A stretch of 64,000 nt of DNA from Campylorhamphus procurvoides. Taxonomy: Eukaryota > Chordata > Aves > Passeriformes > Dendrocolaptidae. The notes beneath the pieces were generated by a model, which saw nothing but the letters and a program-made list of their open reading frames with translations, was not told the origin of the DNA and searched no databases. A program made the position numbers and the translations under genes. Below, one piece after another: positions 51,110-63,444 of this stretch. The stretch lies in the NCBI GenBank assembly GCA_013396655.1, contig WBMV01000085.1:1-64000 (forward strand), in the 5' to 3' direction. Numbering within the stretch: the first letter of the stretch is position 1; the number at the start of each line of letters is the position of its first letter.

Positions 51110-54100
51110 AATAGCTAAGTGGATTATTTTGAATTATTACTACCCCGGGGGAAAAAAAATCTGTATATTGTTTTTGCTACATTTTCTTGTTTTTCAGAAG
51201 AACCTAAACCTGCACTAAAATTTTCTTCCTATACTGTATATTTTACTGTTTCATGGTTGTGTCCTTTCTTCAGCAAATTAAAAAAAAAAAAGAAAAAAGA
51301 GAGGGTGATAATATTCTTATTGAGAGGACACACAAAAGAAGTGTTTTAGATATTTTTTCATCTGACTTATGTACTCAGCCAGTCATGAAACTGAGCACAG
51401 TTCTATACAGAATCTCGTGGGCTTCAGCATGTCATCTCTTCTGTATTTGGATGGAAGAAAGTGTGAGAAGACACGAACTGGAAAACTCCTTAAGGAGGGA
51501 ATGAAGACCTCAGATAGCCTTGCTATTTGTTATGTACTCAAATATCTATGTTTACTTCACTGTAGACAAGCTGTGAGCTTCAACAAGCGAACATCTGGTA
51601 AGGGATATCAGAATTCACAGTCTTCACAGCATTTGAAGTGACTTGAGATTGGACTCAGTACCACCTACCTGGTGACTTACAGTGGTTTGAGGTTGATAGA
51701 ATAAATTGGACATCTAAGAGCAAGGTTTATTACCTGTCCTAATTCTAAGATGCTGACACAAACACTGGGAAAGCTCAGTCATGTGTACAGTGGAACAATG
51801 TGAGATTTATCAGGCTGTGTAACACTAACAGTGTGATCTGGAACAGGATATGTACAGACTGCACTCCTTTTGCATACCTAGGCAAGAAATGCCTCAACTG
51901 TACTTCTCTGAAACTTCCTTTATCTGTGTTCTGCTTCTTCCGTTCCTGTGTTCTTTATTCATGTTTTCTGATTTTATTTGATAAACTTCATGTTTACTGA
52001 CCCTCACTGCTTCGCTTGGGAGCCTTTTTATTAGTTTTCGATTTCAGTCTATTACTTGATTCTTATCCCCATAAGATAATATTTTGCTCCTTGAATCTAC
52101 GCAATCAAATACAAACGTCTGACTTCATGCATATTGCTGGTCCCTGCTTTCACTTTAATTTCAGTGAAACTGATGTGCAAAGTAGCTGTTTAAAGTTAAG
52201 CATGCACTTGATTGCAGAAAGAGGAAATCTATAAAGTATGACTATTCAGTTAGGTAAGAATTACTGTAATGTCTGATCTTTTTATTTTATAACATTCAAA
52301 AAGAAATCACTTCTTTCTCTTACTATAAACAGACGAACAACAGAAAGATTTTATCTTTCCCCTATGCACCTCACTTCTGCTGTTTCCAGTATATTCTTGA
52401 GCAGTTTTTACCTCTAAATGATGATGTACACAGGTTAGTAACATTTGTCTTGTAAAGTTCTAACCTTCAAGTTCTGTACAGAACGTCAAATAGGAAGGTG
52501 AAGAATGTATACAATATGTTTAATTCTGCTTTGCAACAGGGAAGATTCAGGAAATTGGCAACAAATAATTGCAGGAGGTTTTATTTTATGCTTCAAATGA
52601 ATAAGCCTGACTTTGTGATGTGTGTACTCTTTTTTTTCCTGTATAAAGCCCAAGTGACTGAAAATACTGGATGGAATGATGGGAATTTATTTTGCAGTAG
52701 TACAAGCCTAGAGTGTTTTTGAATGTGAATGTGATCTCATTGGCAGAGTTTGCACACAGATGTGTGGCATTAACATAGTGGATAATTGGATATTGCAAAT
52801 GAATTATCTAAATGTGGTGACTAAGAGGATAGTGTCCCTAACTGATGTATTCAACACTCCTTTAACACTAAGAAATGAAATAAAGAAAAAAAGTTACAAG
52901 GATAAATGTACCTCTTTACATTTGGACTTTTTAAATCAATAACAGCCTGAATTATCATGATGCAAGTAACTATATTTATGTAGGCACATATCTTCTTATA
53001 TGTAGAATATATCCTCACAGCAATATACATATGTGTATAGAAGGACATATGCTTATAGTATCCATACACTGTTACAGTAAATATATGATATATATTAAAA
53101 TAAAAGATTCTATCAGAAGGCCTTGTGACATTAAGAAAAAGGTTGATTGTGTAGCACAATGCCAGAGAAACTCCTGTTACATCTGTAAGAGTTATAATGA
53201 CACTGTTCAAATAAATAATTAAAAAGGCTAAAAGAGAGGAAGACTGGGAGATGCAACTATCAAGGGCCTTATATATTATCAGAGATACTGATCACTCAGG
53301 GAAGATGCACTGATCTTTCCAGTTAAAAATCTAATCATGATCTTTTTCTTTCACTGTTTTAATATTTAATAGCCCTTGTTTTGCTCAGTCATATTAGGTA
53401 ATGGTCTCTCTTGGTCAGTTCTGTTCCTTGATTCATACAGAACTACATTTTGCATTTTTGCAATAAAATACTGATGTCTACTGTATTTGGTAATTTTTCA
53501 AGCTTTATTTTCCTCCCAGCTAAAATTAAATGAAAATATCATGATACGTCTGACTGAAAACTGAATTGCTTTCCTCTCTGAATTTTTATTTGTAGAGTAT
53601 TATTCATTTTCTTTCCTAAATTAGCCAGAGTTTCCAAAATCGTGATTACCATCTGCAAAAATGATTAAAACATAGCATAGCATGGTTCATATAGTGTGAC
53701 CAGCATCCTGTTTCTTATTTGGCTACTGTTCCTGCAATGAACATTTCTTGTTATTATTTTAAGGGATGATTCAGGTTCAGATATCCTACAACTCTTGTAA
53801 TTTTTTTCTTTGTAATTTAGCTCTGGAACCAACTTGCTGTTTATCACTGGAGGTACAAAAATTGCTTGGTCTGCATTGTTGAAATGTAAAATTACTTTTC
53901 TTGTCACTAGTATTGTCAACAGAATTAAAATTTTTCCTAAGATATTTGTACTCCTTATACCTTACAGTTTATAGACAGCCTGGGTAAAACTTAAGGCACA
54001 TTTCCTTATAATATTTCTCCAAAAGTAGCTACACAACACATTCAATGATTTCATTTCAGGCATCAGAGTTTAGTTTATTTAAGCCAGAAAATAAATTAGA

Positions 54101-55416
54101 TATTACCTTGGACTTCTATTGTTGGTGGCATTTAATGTAATTTCAGGGGCCTATTTAGCGTGGAATTTTAGATCATAGCAAATTAAATTCTCTATCACTC
54201 TTTAATGGATTAAAATATTATTTTACAAAAATGCTTTTTAAGTTTGCTTGCTGGACTATGCTTCAAAAATAGATTTTGAAAATAGATAACTTGCATTTCT
54301 ATCATCTTGAAAATTATGCGCAATATTGGGCATAAAGGTCACAACATTTTTAACTATTTGAATTCATAAGATGTACAAGGCAGAATAAATCCATCAAGCT
54401 ACTCGCTTCTGGCTGACTTATGTACACCAGATGGATGTACATGCTGTTACATTAATTTTAATGGGTTTGACTTAAAAGGTATGTGCTTAGGTGTGCCAAA
54501 GACCTAACATTCGTATGCAATGGGGAAGGCATCACATATAACAGTGGCTTGGGACCGTCCAAACCTTCTCTTCCTCCTTCTTCCCCCCAGCTTTACATAC
54601 TGAGTATGATGCCATATGGTCTGGAATATCCCTTTGTTCAGTTGGGGTCACCTGTCCCAGGTGTGTCTCCTCCAATCCTCTCATACACCCCCAACTTCCT
54701 CACCAGTGTGTTCGTATGAAAAGCAGAAAAGGCTCTGTGTAAGCCCTGCTCCACAATAACAAAAACATCTTTGTATTATCAATCCTGTGTTCAGCACACA
54801 TCCAAAACACAGCCACATACTGGGCACTGTGAAAAAAACTAACTCTACTCGAGCCAAAAGCTGCACATGGGGTTAAGGGGAAATAGTAATGCAAAGCTGC
54901 CAAGCACAGCAAAAAGGTATTAAAGGCATGTGGGGCTGCAAAAATTCATCTGTTATTATCGAAACCATCTTTTGTAAAAAGCAAAACCTAAAACAACCCT
55001 CCCTATGGATTTTGAAATCTAAGTCAATAATTGACTTAGGAAAACAGTTGCATCCCTGCAAGTTAAAAAGGAAGTTTCTGTCAGTGCATGCATAGGGTTC
55101 ATAGTTTAAAATGGGAATTTAATACATGATATAAAAAAATGGGTTTGTTTATTCCAGACTGGGTGGAATTACAATTATGTGTGTATGTGTATTGCTTACA
55201 TACTATTAGAAATCAGTAATGTTGGTCCCATAAATAACCAAATTTTGTACTTTACTTTGACATGCGGAAACTGAAGTATAAATTCTAGCTGAACTCTGAC
55301 CACGAAAAACATGGAATGCAGGCTGCTACTGTTTCCTAGTTACTACAGGGTTACAAACACAGCATATTTAACACAATGCCTGGACACCTTTGCCCAGCCT
55401 GTGATTCAGGACAAGT

Positions 55417-55433
55417 CTTGTGTGTGTGTGTGA
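55417..55433 (+). repeat. Short (TG)n microsatellite
   Basis: About six to seven uninterrupted TG units following CTTG. Short dinucleotide repeat. Confidence 0.8.
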
Positions 55434-57279
55434 GTTATGAAGCAGCAGTTTGTGTGGTCATCCTGCTTCTCACATACCACCTCTCTCCTCCTCTGTACTG
55501 TAAGCTCCTTGATTTTGTGCTTTATTTTATGAGCAGGTGTCTCTTTTTGTGGAAACCATAGGAAAAGCATAATTACGAGAACCATTGCGATCATATAATG
55601 TTTCTGGAAATATGCTGAATTTTGAAATGGACAGCATAATCTGATGTATAGAAGTTTAAGTCAGGATCTGGTTTACACTCATTTCTGGCTTGGATGCAGA
55701 GTTTGGTTATGAATAACTTTTTTCCTTTTGCCCCTCTCTCCTTGAGTCTGCCCTGATTTCACCATTACCTGCATGGGTCAAGGACTAACCTTTTTTTGTC
55801 TTTTTTTGTCCTAACACTGTCTGAAGCTCTTAGATGAAGTCATAATATAAAATGATAAAAGATGCAATATATAAAACTTAATGAGAAATGAAAATCTGTT
55901 TCAATCTTGGAGTAGAAGGGGCAATAAGAATTTGAGGAACCAAAACATGATCACAGTGGTCAAAGTTCATTTTCAGCCATACTTGACCCTTTCATCACAA
56001 CCAACAATGTAAAAATAGTTTAAAACATTAACTTAGCTATAACTTGGTAAAATGCTATGAGAGCTTTGCAGTCTCAGGAACACATAAGAAACCTCCTGGT
56101 GAGTTTTATCATATAATACAGAAGTTGCCTGATCCCACAAAATGAGCTTAAATGAGCAAGGGAAGCAGTGTTGCATGCTGGAAATGTCACCAGAAATGAG
56201 AACCATTAGCACAACGTCATGACGCGCATCTGGGGGAGAGATGGAACTGCTGCCACACTACCAAGGACGTTGTTCTGAAGGGCATTGCTGAGTTCAGGAA
56301 AGGCACAGAGGTTCAAAGGGTGTCTATGGAAATGAACAGGAAGGAGTATGATGTTGGTTAGCCAAGAGGCAGCAATCTTTATTGCTGCCATTGGGCATTA
56401 GCAAAGAGTAGCAGGATCCTCAGAAGATGTATTTCTCAAACTCTACCAAAGCTTTATCCTTTCTTGAGAGACAGATCTCCATTCAAACTTTGTTGAGAGC
56501 AGTTCAGGTTTCCACAGAGGAAATGACAACCAGCAACCTATATCCACTTGCTTGTCCCAAAAACCTGAGCTGTTGTTAGCCATTAGAAGTAGTCTGGAGT
56601 TCCCTGAAAAATATACAAATGTAAAAATACAATCTTTAATGCCACCTGACTTCAAGGAATTGAGAAGCTGCTGTCTAAAACTTTGCAGACCTTTGAACTT
56701 TATAAATGGTGTTTGGAAGACAGCAGTTTGCAAACACAGATGTTTGTGAATAATTTTTACTATCCTGTAAGCTACAGAAGTTCGTCATGTATCTGATCAA
56801 AGTAAATATTTAAGGAAAAAGTACAAAAGTACTGTCTTTCAGCTCTATAGCTTTTTAAAGGAAAGAAGTCAATAAATGGGAACAATTGGACCTGACACTT
56901 GAATTTTTTTTTTCTAGTTGATCAGTGCATTTAAGTCTATCTAAAATAGAAGAATGAGACAGGTTTGCTCTTTATGGCATGAGAAAATCCAGCAGATTTT
57001 TTAGCAAAAATTCTTTTTAAAGACTATTCATTTTAATCACTATGAAGAAGGGAGGAGATATTATATACATCTTAACATGGTTCAATCAATTTCTTGTCTG
57101 ATGCTAGTAAAGGCAGGATTCTAGGTCTGATTGGCAGAAAAAACCCCTAGGGCTAGCCACTAAAGATGGCCATTATCATTTATTAAACAAGTGTTGAAAT
57201 GAATTGGTCTTTTATCGTAATGCAGATTTACAGTGCATTAGGCAATCCATTTTTCAATTTAGTGTACTGCCTCTGATAA

Positions 57280-57480
57280 ATTAACAGATGTCGATTGATT
57301 TTTTTTTGCCTTTAGTCCCCCTGTTTACACCTGACAGCCAATGCTTTATAGCTGAGCAGTTATTTGAAGTTATAAACATTATAATTAGCAATTTTTTAAT
57401 TAGGCTGACAATTAACAGGAGATTTGCAAAGCTGCTAATTTGACATGTCATACTCTCCACAGTGTTTATGTTAACCACTA
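57280..57480. promoter_or_regulatory. Candidate conserved enhancer with TALE palindrome
   Basis: High-complexity AT-rich block containing TAATTA at 57382-57387 and 57397-57402, CTGACAATTAACAGG just after, and the perfect palindrome TGACATGTCA at 57441-57450. The palindrome consists of two overlapping TGACA half-sites of the kind bound by TALE homeodomain proteins (MEIS, TGIF). No reading frame spans it. The motif combination suggests a developmental enhancer; this is inference without conservation data. Confidence 0.3.
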
Positions 57481-57727
57481 CTTGAGTGAATTCAATTGAA
57501 CAGAGCTACGGTGTCTGAAAAATCAATCTCAGAAGAACCCTTTTCCCCACTTGGGTAACATTATGGCACTTCAGGCAGAGAAGTGGGGCTTCAATGAAAT
57601 TTTATAATGTGACAATTCCCATACTTGAAGCTTAAACAATGTGCTCATGTTAGCTCAGAAATGCAATTAAATGTGATGTACCAAACACAGGCATAGTCTG
57701 GGCTCTTTTACTAATGCTAAGCTTTAA

Positions 57728-57752
57728 GGGTTTGTTTTTTGGGGTTTTTTTA
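57728..57752 (+). repeat. T-rich tract broken by GGGG
   Basis: GGGTTTGTTTTTTGGGG followed by seven to eight Ts. Short member of the T/G tract series. Confidence 0.75.
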
Positions 57753-58263
57753 AGGACTAAGACCAAAAGAAAACCAACAATCGGCAAACTACAGTCAACT
57801 CAGTCTCAACCCTGAGGATAACCATAGCTCTTTTAGTTGAACAAAGGAAAAAGAAAATAAACCATTCTAGTGTCTGTGTGGTTATTGATGAAATCTGTGC
57901 AGGATTGTGCATATCTCAGTACAAAGCAGGGTGGCATGAATAGGAGTGTCACAGTGGTCCTGCTGCAGCAGGTGGGAATTTCCTGTCTTTTTCCATTAAT
58001 CTGACCTTCTTCTCAGGTCATACAAAATGACCTTCTTTCCAATTGAGTTTCCTCTGTGTGCATTATCCACTGAATGTTACTGCCACTCCTGACACAGAGA
58101 AGGCTGGGTGGACACAAGGCAATAAGGAGGTTAGAGAGCTCAGCAAGAGAGAGAGAAGCTTGGGTATGGGAAAAGACAGTTCTAAAAAGTTGCCTGCCAA
58201 CACCAGAGTTACGATAAATTGGTGGGGCAGCCTGAGAAAACATGTTTCTGGTTGACTTCAGTT

Positions 58264-58307
58264 GAAAGGATGTGTTCTTAGGTTAAGTCGAAAGGATGTG
58301 TTCTTAG
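58264..58307 (+). repeat. 26-bp tandem duplication
   Basis: The 18-base core GAAAGGATGTGTTCTTAG occurs at 58264-58281 and again at 58290-58307, identical in both copies, with a 26-base period. The exact identity points to a fairly recent duplication. The second copy runs directly into CR1-like sequence. Confidence 0.85.
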
Positions 58308-58331
58308 ATTTAAAGATCATCTATTTCCACC
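58283..58331 (-). mobile_element. Possible CR1 3' end remnant, minus strand
   Basis: The stretch 58310-58331 is identical over 22 bases to 61575-61596, which is inside a certain CR1 3' end (core AAAGATCATCTATTTCCACC). The preceding bases loosely fit the rest of a CR1 3' end in minus orientation. No tail repeat is visible, so it may be a remnant broken by the 26-bp duplication. Confidence 0.5.
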
Positions 58332-60469
58332 TAATCACATGCACTTTGTAAACGAAACAAGGCTAGCTTTTAAATGGAAATGGACCTGATTTTGACGAAG
58401 AAAACTCTCTGGCTTAAAGACATGGGTATTTCCTTCTCTACAATAGGCATTTTCTTAGTTTTATTTCAAAGGGCTTTTTGCATCAAGTCATGTACTTTCA
58501 TCAGGTACTTGCTTCCTCTGTATTGTGTTTCTGAATTGGCCCCTTAATCTCTCCACTTAATGGCTCATCTTGTGGAAGCACCATTAGCCCTTTAGAACAA
58601 GGTAACAGTAAAAAGAGACAAAAAAAATGCAGCTTCTTTCATACCTTTTTTAAATCTTTCTTCTTTAATCCTCTACAGCCACCCAAACACACCCCTTCCC
58701 ATACTAGCCTTTCTTCTCTAAGGCCCTCACTTGTAATGGAGAGGAGATACATCCCCAACTTGACTGGTGGAAAAATACCAGGAGGACTCAGAATGCACAG
58801 AAAGTGCCACTGTCCAAAACTCCCACCCTGCAGACTCCCCCCAGGAGCTCAAAAGAAGATCTAGACACAAAGTTATTGAAACCTTTCATTCTAGTGATAT
58901 GTCTATCTCCACAAATCTGTGATATTAGTCATTCTCTGAACTCCCTTGCTTTGCTAAAAGCTGCAAGAGAATGCTTGAGCTGAGGCACTTATTCAGATTT
59001 CACTCCAGTCCAATAGTACACAAAGAAAATGGCTTATTTAAAGGGTCATCTCAGTAAAAGTTTCAGAAGTTGATGGTGACATGGCATTGAAAGAATTTCA
59101 TTTGAATAGTGAAGAATTTTAGTACCTGGAAGACTTGCATGAAATCACCAAGGAATAGGTTATTTACTGGTACAGGTTGACACAGGATCTGCCTCTGAAA
59201 TACCCTGTTTTTTCACAAAGAGTTAATGATTGAATTTTTCATTTCCTTTCAGTGACTAAATAGACACAGTTTTGGGTTCAAAACCCAATATGTTTTAAAA
59301 CTTATAAAACTTAAATACCAGTTTCTTTCTGGAGCAATTAAACAAAGAGTATCTTAAATGGCTCTAACAGAGCAAATGGGGAATCAATACCAAATGAGTT
59401 ATAATTAAATACATGAAGCTGTGCTGCTAACATCTTGCTATTTTTGAGCTCAAACAGTCCTAATTAGTTACATGAATAATACGATGTTTGACATGAGCTA
59501 TATTGAAGGATCTGTCTAATGCTTGTTTCATGTAAAATCCTGGTTGCTCATTTCAAACAGTGAGTCAAATACTGCTGCCAGGGAGTGCTATTAATGGGTG
59601 AAGTATCCAATTTATTTTTTTCTGTGGGACCAACACCCACCCCCAAAGCAGCAATTCTCCTCTGAGAATGAGTCAAAAAAAAGTTTTTAATCACGACTAG
59701 CATTCACTGCAGAGCTCATCTTCCTTACATTGATTATGCAGGAAAGAGAGAAAGTTCTGGGTTTATGAAGATGTCCTTGGGAATCTGAGAATCAAGGAGA
59801 ACTCAAGAAATGAGTAGGCAGGACCTTTCACATGGAAATTTTTGAAATGGGAGAAGAAAGGGGAAGATGTGATTTAAAACACTGAGTTCCAACTGGATTT
59901 TCCTCACCAAAAAACTGAGATACTTGTGCTATTGAACAGATTTTCAGAAAAGATATATCAGGTCACAACTGAATCAGGAAAAAATTATTTTCAGGGAAAA
60001 CTAGAGAGGTGGAAGGGATAAAGGTAGACCCTGAGGATAGTTATTAAGGTGGGAGAGCTTAATTCTAGGTAGTAGTTGTGAAAAGAGAAGAGGTTATCCT
60101 CCCTTCCAGCATGGGTTGTGGGATCACTGAGGAGAGCTGAATGCAGTGTAGGCTGCAGAGGTGGTACACATGGTACTGACAAGCTTCAGTGCATCAGGGC
60201 AGCAAAACTGAGAAGCAGGGTGAAGCTGCATGTTATAAGGGAAAATAAATATTTGTCATAAAGTCCAATGAAATGGATACTTTGGGAGAGCTGTGGAAGG
60301 AGGTTTAACTCCTCAAAGCAAATTGGTTAGTGCCATTATAACCTTTTGAAACTCTTGCATAGTGTCAAGAAGGCCCCATCCCATTAGGAAAAAGGAGACA
60401 AAGGAGACACTCTGCTAATGAATATGCCAGGAAAGGACATGAAAAAAACTGTAATTGAGAAAACTATTT

Positions 60470-60740
60470 ATTTTGAGCTGTTTATTTAAGCACAGGAGGA
60501 TTCCTAATGGAGCCATCAGACCTCAGTCATTGGCTAATAGTTTAATTAGGCCCATCTGGTGGAGGCTGTGAAGAGAACTGTCCCAGCTCTCATATTGGCA
60601 GAGAGGTAATTTGTCATCCCGTGGCCCAGTGACTGGCACGCGAACATCTCTAAAGCCAAACAGAAGCTCAGCAATCTGTCTCACATGAGAATAGCTGAGA
60701 GCTATTGGAGGCATTTGTGTGGTTCACCTTGGCACACCGA
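60470..60740. promoter_or_regulatory. Candidate conserved non-coding element
   Basis: High-complexity block with balanced base composition in AT-rich surroundings and no coherent frame. It includes a reverse CCAAT core at 60529-60533, a TTTAATTAGG homeodomain core at 60541-60550 directly followed by a CATCTG E-box at 60553-60558, and a long GC-balanced stretch to about 60680 with no simple sequence. It has the look of a strongly conserved vertebrate element. The call rests on composition and motifs only. Confidence 0.3.
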
Positions 60741-61550
60741 GGAGAAATGAGACTATTGCACAGTATCCTTCAGATAACCTCAGCAGAGAAATTCGGGCAA
60801 AGTCCCTGCAAGTCAGGTTAATCTTGCCATTTTCAGCCAATCCAAATATAGGGAACAGATTTTTCCTCTCTTTTTCTCAACATCCCCTCTTCTATGCCAT
60901 CCTAATAAAACAGTATGGTGAGAATGTTTTCTATTAGCTTCTGTTCAGGAACATACATACTTTAGATACAAATTTTATTCCTGCTATGGTGTGGAACAAA
61001 GGAATTTCCCTTTTGGATAAGAGTAACTTGCTATTTTTGAGAAATCCTAGTTCTACAAAATTCTATCAAGTTCTGGAGCTGCAAATAAAGAAAAGCACTG
61101 CAGAGACTTACAAAACTATAAGCTGTTCTGTAAGCTGAGTAAGTTGATAAAACTATGGGTTAATTCAGTTAAAGGAAAAAACTTCAAAATGGTAATAGTA
61201 ACTGCCTTAACAGCTGAAATCAGTATTTTCTTCGCAGTCTGTGGTTACTGTTGATATTAGTGTTATAAGATGTTAAAACCACCACTGCCTCTTTAAGGGT
61301 ATTTGAGAAGGCAGGAGACAAAATACCAATGAAAACGGTATCTCGCATTTGCCCATCCACTAGTGTTTATGTGGCACTTATTCATTCTAGTATAATCCAC
61401 TGCCTATTCCAAAGCCCCAAAAGCACTTAATATGTCAAATATTTTATCAGCTCTTTTTTACAGACTCATAATGTCAGTGCTGACTAAAGTAAAAGAAGCA
61501 AGAAGCTCACCCAATGCAAACATAACAGTTTCCATTATAAATGCATCATA
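60741..61550. other. Unique non-coding sequence
   Basis: Nothing recognised between the 60.5-kb candidate element and the CR1 copy. No open frame of note. Confidence 0.6.
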
Positions 61551-61601
61551 CAGTGGTTTGAGTTAGAAGGGACCTTAAAGATCATCTATTTCCACCCCCC
61601 C
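61551..61601 (-). repeat. CR1 3' terminal segment joined to the linker
   Basis: On minus it reads GGTGGAAATAGATGATCTTT, then AAGGTCCCTTCTAACTCAAA and CCACTGTATGATG, the diagnostic CR1 3' end. The join to ORF2 linker sequence is at about 61600-61606, inside a run of seven plus-strand Cs. The run makes the exact breakpoint ambiguous and could be microhomology. Confidence 0.9.
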
Positions 61602-62235
61602 TGAAGGCAATTCTTCATTCTTCCAGTCCCTGTCTTTGCCTTCTATGACTTGGGTGGTGTGACCGAAGCACTTGCCAGTGAAGACTGAGGCAAAAACGTC
61701 AAAAACCTCACTCTTTGTATCCTCAGTGAGCAGGTCTATTGTTTCCTTCAAGAGAGGACTCATATTTCCCCTACTCTTCCTTTTATAACCAACATACCTG
61801 TAGAAGCATTTCTTGCTGCCCTTGACATACCTGGCCAGATTAATTCTGTGAGGGCTTTAGCTTTTCTAACCTGATCCCTGGCTGCTTGAGCAATTTCTTT
61901 GTATTCTTCCTGGGCTATACATGTCCTTGCTTCCACTCCCTGCAGGCTTCCTTTTTGTGTTGAATTTTGTCCAGGAGCTACTTGTTCCTCCATGCAGATG
62001 TCATGGTCTTTTCACACAATTTCCTCTTCATTGGAATGCATCACTTCTGAGCATGGAGGAGGCGATCCTGGAATATTAACCAGCTCTCTTGGACTGCTCT
62101 TCCCTCAAGGACTTTATCCCATGGGATTCTACTGAGCAGTTTCCTGAAGAGTGCAAAGTCTGCTCTCCTGAAGTCCGGGATAGCAAGTTTGTTGTGTGCC
62201 TTCCTCTCTGCCCTGAGGATCTTGAACTCCACCAT
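61602..62235 (-). pseudogene. CR1 ORF2 remnant, linker between endonuclease and reverse transcriptase
   Basis: Two overlapping minus-strand frames, 61760-61993 and 61575-61763, together with 62041-62235, cover the CR1 ORF2 linker. Landmarks are DFRRADFALF and ESWLIF (62041-62235), AARDQVRKAKALTEL (61760-61993), and VFASVFTGKC and RDWKNEELP (61575-61763). These match the avian CR1 ORF2 stretch that runs from the endonuclease up to the start of the reverse transcriptase. The last frame continues past NEELP into SGGVEIDDL, which is translated 3' UTR, showing the fusion. Frameshifts separate the pieces. Confidence 0.92.
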
Positions 62236-62830
62236 GTTGTGGTCACTGCAGCCCAGGCTGCCCTTGGACTACACATTCCCCACCATCCCCTCCTTTATGG
62301 TGGGAACAGGGTCCAGCATAGCACTTCTTGTTGGCTCCTCTATCACTTGGGGAAGGAAATTGTCACCATGGCATCCCAGGACCCTCCTGGATTGCTTATG
62401 CCCTGCTGTGCTGTCCTTCCAGCAGGTACTGGGGTGGTTGAACTCCCCCATGAGGACAAGGGCTTATGAACATGAGCCTATCTATAGAGGCTGGGTCTTC
62501 CTGGTTGGGCATCTGTAGCAGACCCCCACTACAATGTCACCTGTCCCTGCCCTCTCTAATCCTGACCCATAAGCTCTTGGTTAGCTACTCATCTGTCCCA
62601 AGTGGAGCATCATGCCCTCCATATGATCATTAATATAGACAGCTCCTCATCTGCCCTGTTTGTCCTTCCTAAAGAGCCTGTATTCTTCCATTTGGACTCC
62701 AATCATGGGAGCCATCCCACTACGTCTCCATGATGCCAATAGCATCACAGACCTGCAGGCATGTGCACATCATTAACTCCATTTCCTTATTCCCCATGCT
62801 ATGTGCATTTGCACAGAGACATTTTATGCT
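62236..62830 (-). pseudogene. CR1 ORF2 remnant, APE-type endonuclease domain
   Basis: The endonuclease nicks target DNA to prime reverse transcription. All four signature blocks can be read on minus: an Asn in CANAHSMGNK (Asn codon 62807-62809), a Glu in IMET (62726-62728), the GDFN-type block now reading GEFN at about 62437-62448, and SDH at 62239-62247. Damage is clear: an in-frame stop at 62720-62722 directly after MET where a Trp is expected, a stop at 62269-62271 between GNV and KGSLGCSDH, and at least one frameshift between the first and second halves. The change of the catalytic Asp in GDFN to Glu may also inactivate it. Confidence 0.92.
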
Positions 62831-63219
62831 GGGTCTGCAGTGAAGCTGGCCTACTGGCTGGAGTGGTGCTCTTCAGGTGCTCTCCTGCTGACCTGTGATT
62901 TCTCTCCAGGCTGTAGGTATCTATGGCTGACACTGGCAGGAGTGGGATAGACTGAGGTCCCCTCCCCCAGCAACTTTAACTTAAAGCCCTATTCACAATC
63001 TTGGCAAGCCTGTGACCTAAGCTGCTTTTATGGTTAACCCTATCAACCCCCAGCAAACCAGGTTTCTCAAAACAAGTCCCATGGTCTAATAGCCAAAGTC
63101 CTGGCTGTAGCACCAGTCATGTAACCATTTGTTGAATCACCAGATTCAACTGGCCCTTTCAAACTTCTTTCCTTTGATTGGTAGGCTTGATGAAAATATT
63201 ACCTGGGCTTGAAAGTCCC

Positions 63220-63444
63220 TTACCACACTCCCTGGGTTCTGTAATCTTTCTTGATACTCTTCAGACTGCTCCTGGCTATATCACTGCTGCCCACATGAAA
63301 CAATAGCAGAGGATGACAGTCAGTGGAATGTATGAGGCTGTTAGTCTCACAGTGACATCCTTGATACGAACCCCAGGTAAGGAGTGCACCTCTGTAGTAC
63401 ATCAGGTACCTGTCTATACCTTGAGAAGCAAAAGACTGAGACAC
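63220..63444 (-). pseudogene. CR1 ORF1 remnant with SGNH/esterase-type motif
   Basis: A 74-codon minus-strand frame with CHPLLLFHVGSSDIARSSLK, which matches the part of CR1 ORF1 known to carry an esterase (SGNH hydrolase-like) domain. The HVGTND-type block here reads HVGSSD, with the usual Asn replaced by Ser. The upstream residues (IDRYLMYYRGALLTWGS) fit the same ORF1 region after frame drift. The region between this frame and the endonuclease (62830-63219) continues ORF1/inter-ORF sequence, but no frame stays open. No function is expected. Confidence 0.85.

Larger units (their letters stand above)
44758..57279. other. Unique non-coding sequence, no gene seen
   Basis: About 12.5 kb of AT-rich unique DNA. 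The longest open frames (114 codons at 46956-47300 minus, 112 at 45838-46176 minus, 119 at 52851-53210 minus) lack recognisable domains; the last is simply AT-rich. A purine-rich stretch occupies about 49090-49400. Simple repeats are listed separately. No exon, RNA gene or interspersed repeat could be supported. Confidence 0.5.
57481..60469. other. Unique non-coding sequence
   Basis: AT-rich unique DNA with open frames of at most 76 codons. It includes a T/G tract at 57728-57752, a small duplication with a CR1-like remnant at about 58264-58331, and an AT-rich stretch at about 59380-59610 with TAATTA-type cores that could be regulatory. No gene seen. Confidence 0.5.
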
